DNA of 13,929 bases from UBA1774 sp045628925 (lineage in GTDB: Bacteria; Bacillota; Clostridia; Oscillospirales; Oscillospiraceae). The position numbers and the translations under genes are program-made. The stretch spans positions 1 to 13,929 of the forward strand of contig JAZQQF010000087.1 in assembly GCA_045628925.1 (NCBI GenBank), read 5' to 3'. The notes beneath the pieces are model-generated. The model did no database searches. It saw only the letters and a program-made list of their open reading frames with translations, and was not told the origin of the DNA. Shown here in pieces: positions 1 through 6,277 of this stretch. The number at the start of each line of letters is the position of its first letter. Positions within the stretch are counted from its first letter, which is position 1.

Positions 1-354
1 TCCGCCTTCGCCGGTCCCCCCGGCGGCTTCTTCGTGGACCCCTTCAGCGACCGGTTCATGAATCCCTATGTCGCCAGCAAGGAGGAGCCCATCTACTTTG
101 CGCCGGAGGTGAACACCACCCGCCAGACGCCGCCGTTCTTCATCTGGCAGACCAACAGTGACGACCCCCGCCATTCCTTCACGCTGGGGCAGGCGCTCAC
201 CGCCGTGGGCATCCCCTTCGAGATGCACCTGTTCCCCGAAGGCGCACACGGTCTTGCGCTGGCGGACGGGAACAATGACCTGGGTGTCGACCTCCCCCAC
301 GTGGGCCGCTGGGCGGAACTTTGCAGCGAATGGCTGCTTTCTCAGGGCATCTGA
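1..354 (+). CDS. alpha/beta hydrolase (acetyl-esterase/dienelactone-hydrolase-like), C-terminal fragment
   Basis: The reading frame is open from base 1 and ends at TGA 352-354, so only the last 117 residues are present; the catalytic serine and the start lie outside the window. The visible part shows the usual end of an alpha/beta-hydrolase fold: a hydrophobic strand (PPFFIWQT, about residues 44-51), then an Asp pair (D54-D55) suited to be the acid of the triad, a helix, a strand rich in bulky residues (FEMHLFPEG), and G-A-H-G at 82-84 giving the catalytic His (H83). Spacing between acid and His fits small esterases that deacetylate sugars or hydrolyse short-chain esters, but the substrate cannot be read. 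A strong terminator follows 9 bases after the stop, so this is the last gene of its transcription unit. A GTG at 34 is internal and not a start. Peptidase-like members of the same fold remain possible. Confidence 0.8.
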   Translation, partial: SAFAGPPGGFFVDPFSDRFMNPYVASKEEPIYFAPEVNTTRQTPPFFIWQTNSDDPRHSFTLGQALTAVGIPFEMHLFPEGAHGLALADGNNDLGVDLPHVGRWAELCSEWLLSQGI

Positions 355-362
355 TATGACGG

Positions 363-398
363 ATCCCCGGCAGGAATCTTCCTGCCGGGGATGTTTTT
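363..398 (+). terminator. Rho-independent terminator after the hydrolase fragment
   Basis: A perfect 13-bp GC-rich stem (363-375 with 380-392, ATCCCCGGCAGGA and its complement) has a 4-base loop and is followed by TTTTT at 394-398. The U-tract is on the + strand only; read from the - strand the hairpin is followed by mixed sequence. It may therefore work well only for the + strand gene, though it lies between two convergent genes. Confidence 0.9.
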
Positions 399-405
399 CT
401 GATAT

Positions 406-1902
406 TCAGATGATCTCGCCCACGATGGGTTCGCCGGGCATGGACGGGAAGGGCGAATTATTGCCCGTGGTGATCTTCACGGTATCCCCCTCGAAGGTCA
501 GGGTATACACGTCCAGCAGGCAGGTCTCCACCCAGCGGCTGTGCAGCTCGAACACATTCTCCTGCGGCCACCAGCCGTCGCAGAGGCAGAGCTGCGTGCA
601 ATCCTCCGTCTTCCCCACCAGATTGCTGAACCGGGTACCGGAGGTGCTGACGCGGAGGCTTTCCTTCCGCCCAGATATGGTCTCGAAGCTCCAGACGCAA
701 CCATACACGTCGAAGTCCAGCGAAAAGCTCTTAATGGGGTCGGGGCCTTCGCCGTTCATGAAGTTGCCGCCGAAGGGCGTGAAGACGCCGCTCTTCATCC
801 GGATGGTCTTCCCGGAGATCTGCGCCGCCATGGGGCTATCAGGCTGATAGGGCGGGTTGCCGATATTCAGGCGGCCGAGGCGCTGCTGCAGCTTCTGATA
901 CGCAGCCTCGTTTTCCGGCAGGGCCTCCGCCGAAGTCACCTTCTCGACGAACTCCCACGTCAGGTCCAGCGTGTTCTGCGCCCAGTGCGCGCCGGGGGCC
1001 GTTTCGGTGATGGCGATGAGCATATCCTGCTCCGGCAGAACGATGGTAAACTGGCCCATGGCCCCGTCCGCACGGTAGGCGCGGTTTGGCTTGCACATCC
1101 AGATCTGGAACCCGTAGCCGAGGAAGTTATCCGTGGCGGGCGGGTTCACCGCCGCTTCGGAGGCGGAATCATTCTGATTCGTGGTGGCCAGCTTCACGTA
1201 GTCCTCGGCGAGGATGCGTTCCCCTTCCCACACGCCGCCGTCGGCATAGAGCTTCAACAGGCGCAGGTTATCCTCGGTAGTGGCATACAGGCCGCCGCCG
1301 CCCACCTCGATGCCGTCCGGCATACAGGCCCAGCGCAGGTTCTCCGGGTCGATGCCGATCTTGTTGAACAGCCGGGGCGTCAGGTAATCATGCAGGCCGA
1401 GGCCGGTCTTTTTCCGCACGATGGAGCCGAGCAGCGTGGAGCCCATGGAGTTATACATATACGTGGTGCCGGGCTTGTGGTTCACCGGGATATGCAGGAA
1501 ATCCCGGATCCAGTTCTTCCCCGGCATGGGCATGGTGTCCATGCCGCAGCCCATGCACAGCACGTCCCGCACGGTGAGGAGCTTCAGATTCTCGCTGGGT
1601 TCCTCCGGCGCGTCCTCCGGGAAAATATCGATGATGCGCTCGTCCAGCTTCAGAATGCCCTCCGTGTAGGCGATTCCCACCGCCGTGGCGGCATAGGTCT
1701 TGGTGTGGCTCTGGAGTCCGTGGCGCAGGCCCGGGCCGAAGGGTGCCCACCAGCCCTCGGTGATGAGTTTCCCGTGCCGCAGGATCATCAGGCCGTGCAT
1801 TTCCGCGTCGCTGGCCTCCAGCGCATCCAGATAGGCAAGAATGTCCTCACTGCGGATGCCCATGGCTTCCGGCGATGATTTTTCAAAAGGTTTCCGCTGC
1901 AT
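406..1902 (-). CDS. serine hydrolase, beta-lactamase/penicillin-binding-protein-like (PF00144 type)
   Basis: Predicted 498-residue cytoplasmic hydrolase of the class C beta-lactamase/esterase family. The N-terminal domain has the S-x-x-K nucleophile motif (S65-H-T-K68), the second motif Y150-N-S and a Gly-rich segment (GAMGQ) in the place of the third motif; about 170 further residues at the C-terminus form an extra domain. Family members hydrolyse esters, amides or D-amino-acid peptides; the substrate cannot be deduced. No signal peptide or membrane segment is visible. The frame could be extended to a GTG at 1932, but I place the start at the ATG 1900-1902. GGGAGG lies 8 bases upstream of it, and the promoter -10 box (1933-1938) implies transcription starts near 1926, inside the longer reading frame. 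The gene is divergent from the kinase/GH13 operon and is probably monocistronic. Confidence 0.9.
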   Translation of the reverse strand: MQRKPFEKSSPEAMGIRSEDILAYLDALEASDAEMHGLMILRHGKLITEGWWAPFGPGLRHGLQSHTKTYAATAVGIAYTEGILKLDERIIDIFPEDAPEEPSENLKLLTVRDVLCMGCGMDTMPMPGKNWIRDFLHIPVNHKPGTTYMYNSMGSTLLGSIVRKKTGLGLHDYLTPRLFNKIGIDPENLRWACMPDGIEVGGGGLYATTEDNLRLLKLYADGGVWEGERILAEDYVKLATTNQNDSASEAAVNPPATDNFLGYGFQIWMCKPNRAYRADGAMGQFTIVLPEQDMLIAITETAPGAHWAQNTLDLTWEFVEKVTSAEALPENEAAYQKLQQRLGRLNIGNPPYQPDSPMAAQISGKTIRMKSGVFTPFGGNFMNGEGPDPIKSFSLDFDVYGCVWSFETISGRKESLRVSTSGTRFSNLVGKTEDCTQLCLCDGWWPQENVFELHSRWVETCLLDVYTLTFEGDTVKITTGNNSPFPSMPGEPIVGEII

Positions 1903-1932
1903 TTCGCTGCCCTCCCGTTTTGGTTTTTTCAC

Positions 1933-1961
1933 ATTATACCATATTCATTCCGAAATTTGAA
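1933..1961 (-). promoter_or_regulatory. promoter of the serine hydrolase (extended -10)
   Basis: On the - strand a perfect TATAAT (1933-1938) is preceded by TGg, giving an extended -10 element. A weak -35 TTCAAA (1956-1961) lies 17 bp upstream. The expected transcription start is near 1926, leaving a short leader with GGGAGG before the ATG at 1902. This promoter decides the start codon of the gene. Confidence 0.75.
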
Positions 1962-1970
1962 CCGTCCCCG

Positions 1971-2025
1971 CTGTATTTTTCTCGTTTTCATGTTATACTT
2001 GTGGAAATCCGAAAGAACCGGGAGG
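1971..2025 (+). promoter_or_regulatory. promoter and ribosome binding site of the kinase-phosphorylase operon
   Basis: TATACT at 1994-1999 with TG at 1991-1992 forms an extended -10 box; the matching -35 position (1971-1976, CTGTAT) is weak. GGGAGG at 2020-2025 sits 7 bases before the ATG at 2033. The two divergent promoters lie back to back with only 9 bp between their -35 regions, so a regulator bound between them could act on both sides. I see no clear long palindrome there. Confidence 0.65.
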
Positions 2026-2032
2026 TCATCCC

Positions 2033-2950
2033 ATGTCAGATATGTCTCTTTCGCGTCTCGCCGCCGCCATCGGCAGCTGGATGCCGCCGGAAAACGCCGC
2101 GCTGCGGGGCTTTGACCCGGCAGCCGTCGGCCCCGAGCTTCGCCGGAAGGCGGAGACCCTGTTCCGTCTTCTCGTCCCGCTTGCCGAAAAAGCCGCGTTG
2201 GAAAACGGCCGGGCCGTCATCAGCCTGTTCGGCGGCTCCGGCGCGGGCAAAAGCGGCTCCGCCGCGCTGCTGGCGGCATGGTTCCGGGCATCCGGCGTGG
2301 GCTGCGTCACCGTGAACGGGGATAACTACCCCCACCGCATCCCCATGTATAACGACGCGGAGCGGCTGCGCCTGTTCCGCACCGGCGGTCTGAAAACGCT
2401 CCGTGCTGCCGGGCTCTACGCTGCGGACACGGATGCCATGCTGCGCGAGCTTTGGGCTTCCGGTGAGGACGCAGACCCGGCGGAGGCGGCGCGTCTGCCG
2501 TGGCTCAGGGTCTATCAGGCGGGCGGCAGAAAAGCGCTGGAAGCCTATCTGGGCACGCCGCTGGAGCAGGACTATGACGAGCTGAACGCCCTGCTGGACG
2601 AGTTCCACGCCGGTGCGGAGACGCTGTGGCTGAAGCGCATGGGCCGCACGGAGGACGAGCGCCGGTATGAAGCAGCCGACGTGAGCAATACCCCGCTGCT
2701 GCTCCTCGAATGGACCCACGGCGGCAGCGAGCTGCTGCGCGGCGTGGATCTCCCCGTGCTGCTGCTGGGCACGACGGAGGAGACACTCCCCTATCGCCGG
2801 GCGCGGAATCGGGACGCGGACACGGACACGCCCTTTACCACAATGGTGCTGAACATCGTGCAGGAAAAGCTCCTGCGCAGAGCGGGCAGCGCGGCGATCA
2901 TTCTCAGCCGCGACGGGCAGCCAGTCGCGGCTTCCCAGCTGGAGGTCTGA
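2033..2950 (+). CDS. P-loop small-molecule kinase of the uridine kinase/phosphoribulokinase type, substrate unknown
   Basis: A 305-residue soluble protein with a clear Walker A loop, GGSGAGKS at 67-74, after about 60 residues of helical N-terminus. Downstream are GDNYPHR (96-102), which matches the substrate-binding Asp region of uridine kinase and phosphoribulokinase relatives, a hydrophobic strand ending in Glu (LLLLE, 222-226) as a Walker B-like element, and RRARNRD (255-261), which resembles a basic lid. It is longer than uridine kinase (about 210 residues) and not a close match to it, pantothenate kinase or adenylylsulfate kinase, although automatic annotation could call it any of these. 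Its stop is one base before the ATG of a GH13_18 phosphorylase, with GGAGG for that gene inside its last codons, so the two are translated from one mRNA. I infer that it phosphorylates the non-glucose product of the phosphorylase, for example glycerate or another polyol or sugar. Plant-type glycerate kinase shares this fold, which makes glycerate attractive but unproven. Confidence 0.85.
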   Translation: MSDMSLSRLAAAIGSWMPPENAALRGFDPAAVGPELRRKAETLFRLLVPLAEKAALENGRAVISLFGGSGAGKSGSAALLAAWFRASGVGCVTVNGDNYPHRIPMYNDAERLRLFRTGGLKTLRAAGLYAADTDAMLRELWASGEDADPAEAARLPWLRVYQAGGRKALEAYLGTPLEQDYDELNALLDEFHAGAETLWLKRMGRTEDERRYEAADVSNTPLLLLEWTHGGSELLRGVDLPVLLLGTTEETLPYRRARNRDADTDTPFTTMVLNIVQEKLLRRAGSAAIILSRDGQPVAASQLEV

Positions 2951-2951
2951 T

Positions 2952-4475
2952 ATGGACGTAAACTTCATCCCCGGCGTTCTGCTGAATGCTTACCCGGACA
3001 GCATGGGCGGCACGCTCTCCGAAGCGGTCAGGCTGCTGGCAGGACCGGAGCTGCGCGGCGCGTTTTCCGGCTTCTATCTCCTGCCCAGCCTCTTTCACCA
3101 CGACCTCGACCGGGGCTTCTCGGTGATCGACTACGGGCTGAACGAGCAGCTTGCCACGGAAAGCGACCTGACGGCGCTGCGGGCGCAGGGCGTTTCCCTC
3201 CTGCTGGACTTCGTTCTGAACCACGCCTCCGTCCGCTCGCCCCAGTTCCGCGACCTTTTGGAAAAGGGCGAAGCCTCCCCCTGCCGCGACCTGTTTTTGG
3301 ACTGGAACCGCTTCTGGGCCGGACACGGGACGATGACGGCGGAGGGCTACATCCAGCCGGACGCGGCGCTTATCAAAGATATGTTCTTCCGCAAGCCGGG
3401 CCTGCCGCTGCTGATGGTGCGCTTCCCGGACGGGCGGGAGGTCCCCTATTGGAACACCTTCTATCAGGAGGTGCGGGAGGATGCCGACGGCCGCCGCAGC
3501 TATCTGGGGCAGATGGATTTCAACATCCGCTCACCGCAGTATCTGACCTTCTGCCGGGAAACCCTGCGGACTCTGCGGGACTACGGTGCTTCCGTCATCC
3601 GCCTCGACGCCTTCGCTTACGCCCACAAGGAGCCCGGCGCGCGGAACTTTCTGAACGAGCCGGGCACGTGGGAGCTGCTGGATTCCGTCTCACGTATCGC
3701 GCAGCCGCTGGGGCTGACGCTCCTGCCGGAGATCCACGCCACCTATGCCGAGGGTGTCTACGCGCTTCTGGGCAGCAAGGGCTACCCGGTCTATGACTTT
3801 TTCCTGCCCGGTCTGATTCTGGACGCCTTCGAGCAGCGCAGCGGCGAAACGCTGGCCCGCTGGGCCTCGGAGATCGCCGCGCGGAAGCTCCGCACGGTGA
3901 ATATGCTGGGCTGCCACGACGGGATCCCCCTGCTGGACCTGAAAGGGCTGCTGCCGGAAACGCGCATCCGGCGCCTCATCGACGCCGTGGTCAGCCGGGG
4001 CGGCATCGTGAAGGATCTGCACGGACAGCAGAACGTCTATTATCAGGTGAACGCCACCTATTTCAGCGCGCTGGGCGAGGACGAGCGCCGCCTCCTGCTG
4101 GCAAGGGCGGTGCAGCTCTTTATGCCGGGCACGCCGCAGGTCTGGTATCTGGATCTGTTCGCGGGCAAAAACGATATCGAGGCCGTGCATCGCGGCGGCG
4201 CGGGCGCGCACAAGGAGATCAACCGCACGAATCTCTCTGCCGCCGAACTGGAGGCAGGACTTCTGCGCCCGGTGGTGCTGAAGCAGCTGGAGCTTCTGAA
4301 GCTGCGGAACACCTGCCCGGTCTTTACCGGCGACGCGGAGATTTCGGCAGAGGCAAACGGCAGCAGCCTGCATATCGAATGGAGGAACGCCGCCGGTGCC
4401 GCCGCGTTGGATGCGGACTTTGCCGACGCTTCCTTCACGGTGCGGACACCGGAGCTGACACGCACTTACCTCTGA
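2952..4475 (+). CDS. GH13 subfamily 18-type glucoside phosphorylase (sucrose phosphorylase-like, acceptor uncertain)
   Basis: A 507-residue cytoplasmic enzyme of the retaining alpha-glucoside phosphorylase group. It would split an alpha-glucoside with phosphate to alpha-glucose 1-phosphate plus an acceptor. Conserved GH13 regions are all present: DFVLNH (86-91), nucleophile D219 in VIRLDAFAY, acid/base E260 in LPEIHATY and transition-state stabiliser D323 in GCHDGIPLLD. Later segments YYQVNATYFSALG (363-375) and PGTPQVWYLDLFAGKND (392-408) follow sucrose phosphorylases closely. Length is normal for the family and there is no signal peptide. Two differences from classical sucrose phosphorylase stand out from memory: R147-K148-P-G where R-P-R-P-G is usual in the phosphate/acceptor loop, and about 10-15 extra residues around 169-186. 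Acceptor specificity (fructose, fructose 6-phosphate, glycerol, glycerate) cannot be settled by eye. GGAGG at 2941-2945 precedes the start; the upstream kinase is co-transcribed and a terminator follows. Confidence 0.88.
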   Translation: MDVNFIPGVLLNAYPDSMGGTLSEAVRLLAGPELRGAFSGFYLLPSLFHHDLDRGFSVIDYGLNEQLATESDLTALRAQGVSLLLDFVLNHASVRSPQFRDLLEKGEASPCRDLFLDWNRFWAGHGTMTAEGYIQPDAALIKDMFFRKPGLPLLMVRFPDGREVPYWNTFYQEVREDADGRRSYLGQMDFNIRSPQYLTFCRETLRTLRDYGASVIRLDAFAYAHKEPGARNFLNEPGTWELLDSVSRIAQPLGLTLLPEIHATYAEGVYALLGSKGYPVYDFFLPGLILDAFEQRSGETLARWASEIAARKLRTVNMLGCHDGIPLLDLKGLLPETRIRRLIDAVVSRGGIVKDLHGQQNVYYQVNATYFSALGEDERRLLLARAVQLFMPGTPQVWYLDLFAGKNDIEAVHRGGAGAHKEINRTNLSAAELEAGLLRPVVLKQLELLKLRNTCPVFTGDAEISAEANGSSLHIEWRNAAGAAALDADFADASFTVRTPELTRTYL

Positions 4476-4484
4476 AAACGAACG

Positions 4485-4514
4485 AACGCCGGAAGGTCAT
4501 CCCTTCCGGCGTTT
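4485..4514. terminator. bidirectional terminator between GH13 gene (+) and protease (-)
   Basis: A perfect 12-bp stem, AACGCCGGAAGG (4485-4496) with its complement at 4502-4513, encloses a 5-base loop. On the + strand it ends in TTT then GATATT; on the - strand the stem is followed by CGTTCGTTTTCAGA. It lies between the stop codons of two convergent genes and probably serves both. Confidence 0.8.
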
Positions 4515-4518
4515 GATA

Positions 4519-5898
4519 TTATGTAATTGCTTCCCGCAGCGGCGTCCACGCAGCCCTGTCCAGGATCAGCAGCTTTCCGGGCTGCTCCGGCAGACGCAGC
4601 CGGTTCACCGCCGCGCCCGTCCCATCAGACAGGATACGCAGCAGTTCAAACTGCCCATCCGGCGCATAAGAGACCCATAGCGCCTGATAGGCTTCCGTCT
4701 CTTCCGGGAGGCAGACCGAGATTTCCGCCGCGTCGCCGGTCCGCGTGAAGATGACGCTTTCCCGGTCGCCGCGCAGCTCCGCCAGCAGCAGCCCCACGTT
4801 CAGAAGGCCGCAGCCGTATGCATTGTCCCGCCCGGCTTCGCCAAGGTCCGTGCAGGTCGATTCCAGCAGGGCCGCAGCGTCCGCCGGTTTCAGCGACGGA
4901 TCCGCGCAGAGCGCCAGCGCCGCCGCCCCCGTCACAAAGGGCGAAGCATAGGAGGTCCCGCCGCCGGTATGGTAGCCGCCTGACACGGAGAGGCCCATCA
5001 CCTCAGCGCCCGGTGCTGCAATGGATACGCTGGCATTCTGAACGGAGAAATCCGCCGTCTGTCCCCATCTGTCCACCGCGCCCACGCTGATCACATCGGG
5101 ATAAGCCGCCGGGTAATACAGCGGGTCGTGGCCGCTGGAGACTCTGCCGCTCAGATTTCCGCTGGCGGCAACGATGAGAACGCCCTTCTCGCAGGCGTCC
5201 GCGATGGCGTCGCGCAGAGACTGCCTGTCCGAAGTGGTCCCGAAGCTCAGGTTCAGGATATCGCAGCCGAAATCGTCCACCGCTTCCTGGATCGCGGTGA
5301 CCACGCTGCTGATGCTGGAGGTCTTCCCGTCAAAGCACTTGAGCGGTACCAGCTCCACGGAAGGCGCGATGCCGTACACGTCGGAAGCGAGGACGCTGGC
5401 CACGAAGGTGCCGTGTCCCACGGAATCGCTTACGTCGCTCTCGTCCTCCGGAAAATCCGCCAGATAGTTCTTCCCCGGCAGCACGTTCGCGCCGGTGACC
5501 GCCGCAAAATCCGGCCGCAGCCCGGAATCGATCAGCCCCACGCGGACGCCCGCGCCGTCGATCCCCAGCTCCCGCGCATAATCAAGGCCCAGCAGCGCGT
5601 CTGTCCAGCATTCCCCGCCGAGCCGCGTTGTCTCCTCCGAAAGATCAAACAGCGAGACCTCGTCATCCGTTTCCCAGTATAGGAGCTTTCCCTGCGCCTC
5701 CAGTACGCGGATGACGCCGAAATCGTCGGTCCGGTACAGGTTCAGACGCGGATTCACCGCCGTGACCCGCTCCTGCAGACGTTCCCCGGCGATCGGCTCG
5801 ATCATGCGAAACAGATACGCGGGCTTTTCCGCGGCAAACGCCGTCAGGTTCACTAACAGCGCCAGCAGCACCGCTGCCGCGATCATTCGCAGCTTCAT
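4519..5898 (-). CDS. secreted subtilisin-like serine protease (peptidase family S8)
   Basis: A 459-residue subtilase. The N-terminus has a lysine/arginine start, a hydrophobic core and an Ala-rich end (residues 1-22, AFAA), a convincing Sec signal peptide with no lipobox. Residues 23-100 are probably a propeptide-like region, though no standard I9 inhibitor motif is obvious. The complete triad is present: D124 in GLIDSG, H162 in GHGTFVAS and S316 in GTSYASP, with oxyanion N248 in AASGN. After the catalytic domain (to about 370) there are some 85 residues ending without a sorting motif or membrane anchor, so it should be released or loosely attached. It probably degrades extracellular protein or processes an envelope protein. 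The ATG 5896-5898 is preceded by a weak GGTGAG. I found no convincing promoter between it and the tRNA terminator. It is not adjacent to a lanthipeptide or other exported-peptide gene, so maturation of a bacteriocin is not supported. Confidence 0.93.
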   Translation of the reverse strand: MKLRMIAAAVLLALLVNLTAFAAEKPAYLFRMIEPIAGERLQERVTAVNPRLNLYRTDDFGVIRVLEAQGKLLYWETDDEVSLFDLSEETTRLGGECWTDALLGLDYARELGIDGAGVRVGLIDSGLRPDFAAVTGANVLPGKNYLADFPEDESDVSDSVGHGTFVASVLASDVYGIAPSVELVPLKCFDGKTSSISSVVTAIQEAVDDFGCDILNLSFGTTSDRQSLRDAIADACEKGVLIVAASGNLSGRVSSGHDPLYYPAAYPDVISVGAVDRWGQTADFSVQNASVSIAAPGAEVMGLSVSGGYHTGGGTSYASPFVTGAAALALCADPSLKPADAAALLESTCTDLGEAGRDNAYGCGLLNVGLLLAELRGDRESVIFTRTGDAAEISVCLPEETEAYQALWVSYAPDGQFELLRILSDGTGAAVNRLRLPEQPGKLLILDRAAWTPLREAIT

Positions 5899-5948
5899 TC
5901 TCTCACCGCTTTCCGTTCAGATCAAAATCTACAAAACTGTGAAATAGC

Positions 5949-5981
5949 AAAAGACCTTGAGATCCGAAGATCTCGGGGTCT
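5949..5981 (-). terminator. terminator of tRNA-Ala with UUCG loop
   Basis: Read on the - strand, AGACC, CC, GAGATC, loop TTCG, GATCTC, AA, GGTCT, TTT. Two helices flank a CC/AA internal mismatch and a stable UUCG tetraloop caps them. It begins directly at the encoded CCA end of the tRNA and runs into a short T-tract. It should stop tRNA transcription before the protease gene. Confidence 0.8.
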
Positions 5982-6057
5982 TGGTGGAGATTAGCGGGAT
6001 CGAACCGCTGACCTCATGACTGCCAGTCATGCGCTCTCCCAGCTGAGCTAAACCCCC
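5982..6057 (-). tRNA. tRNA-Ala (anticodon GGC)
   Basis: A 76-nucleotide cloverleaf with encoded CCA. On the - strand it begins GGGGGTTTAGCTCAG, has a D-loop with AGCTGGGAGAGC, an anticodon arm CATGA-CTGGCAG-TCATG with anticodon GGC at 6022-6024, and a T-arm GCGGTTCGATCCCGC, closing with AATCTCC, discriminator A and CCA. The acceptor stem pairs fully with two G-U pairs (positions 3-70 and 5-68). G3-U70 is the identity element of alanine tRNA, which confirms the assignment. It would read GCC and GCU codons, fitting the GC-rich, GCC-using genes around it. It is a single tRNA unit with its own promoter and terminator. Confidence 0.97.
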
Positions 6058-6062
6058 ATCCG

Positions 6063-6098
6063 GTCTTGCCGCTCTGTGCTTTACCTCAGCGGCAAGAC
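6063..6098. repeat. 11-bp perfect inverted repeat in the tRNA leader
   Basis: GTCTTGCCGCT at 6063-6073 is exactly complementary to AGCGGCAAGAC at 6088-6098, with a 14-base loop. The repeat begins 2 bases after the tRNA -10 box and ends 5 bases before the tRNA. It could form a 5' leader hairpin in the precursor, although the predicted start near 6094 would remove the outermost bases, or act as an operator. I cannot choose between these. Confidence 0.7.
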
Positions 6099-6100
6099 GA

Positions 6101-6163
6101 ATATTAGCACAAGCCCCTGCGAAAGTCAAGCGTAAATTTGAAAAAAAGCGAAAAAACTTTTTT
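6101..6163 (-). promoter_or_regulatory. strong promoter with UP-like element for tRNA-Ala
   Basis: On the - strand, -35 TTGACT (6124-6129) and -10 TAATAT (6101-6106) are separated by exactly 17 bp. Directly upstream (6134-6163) is an almost pure A/T tract with A6 and T6-T7 runs, the usual look of an UP element that binds the RNA polymerase alpha subunit at stable-RNA promoters. The A/T tract includes the small palindrome AAAAAACTTTTTT at 6151-6163. Transcription should start near 6094. From 6164 to 6231 I see nothing further. Confidence 0.85.
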
Positions 6164-6231
6164 GAGGTCAAAATTCGCCAGATCGTTCCATTTTCGTCCA
6201 ATATCTGTCTGTTTTTGCCCCGTTTTCCTCG

Positions 6232-6266
6232 AAAAATCTCCCGGCAGACGAATGCGGCCGGGAGAT
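6232..6266 (-). terminator. terminator of the nitroreductase-alcohol dehydrogenase operon
   Basis: A perfect 10-bp stem, ATCTCCCGGC and complement (6236-6245 with 6257-6266), has an 11-base loop and is followed on the - strand by TTTT. It starts 11 bases after the dehydrogenase stop codon. Confidence 0.87.
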
Positions 6267-6277
6267 GCGAATGCATT

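Noticed and set aside
541..1878. Long + strand open frame opposite the serine hydrolase (445 codons)
   Set aside because: It is a shadow of a GC-rich gene. The product is rich in His, Gln, Val and Arg without any recognisable motif, and the opposite strand carries a coherent enzyme with promoter and ribosome binding site.
1903..1932. Longer N-terminus for the serine hydrolase from GTG 1932
   Set aside because: The GTG lies upstream of the transcription start predicted from the TATAAT at 1933-1938, and GGGAGG is correctly spaced only for the ATG at 1902.
2036..2968. 310-codon - strand open frame opposite the P-loop kinase
   Set aside because: The + strand protein has Walker A and other kinase motifs plus promoter and ribosome binding site; the - strand product has none.
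4519..5898. Subtilase as a lanthipeptide leader peptidase
   Set aside because: No precursor peptide, modification enzyme or dedicated exporter is encoded nearby.
5899..6057. tRNA gene as a possible integration (att) site for a mobile element
   Set aside because: No integrase gene, no second copy of the tRNA 3' end and no change of base composition around it in this window.
6151..6163. AAAAAACTTTTTT palindrome as a terminator or operator
   Set aside because: No GC stem, and it is better explained as part of the A/T-rich UP element upstream of the tRNA promoter.
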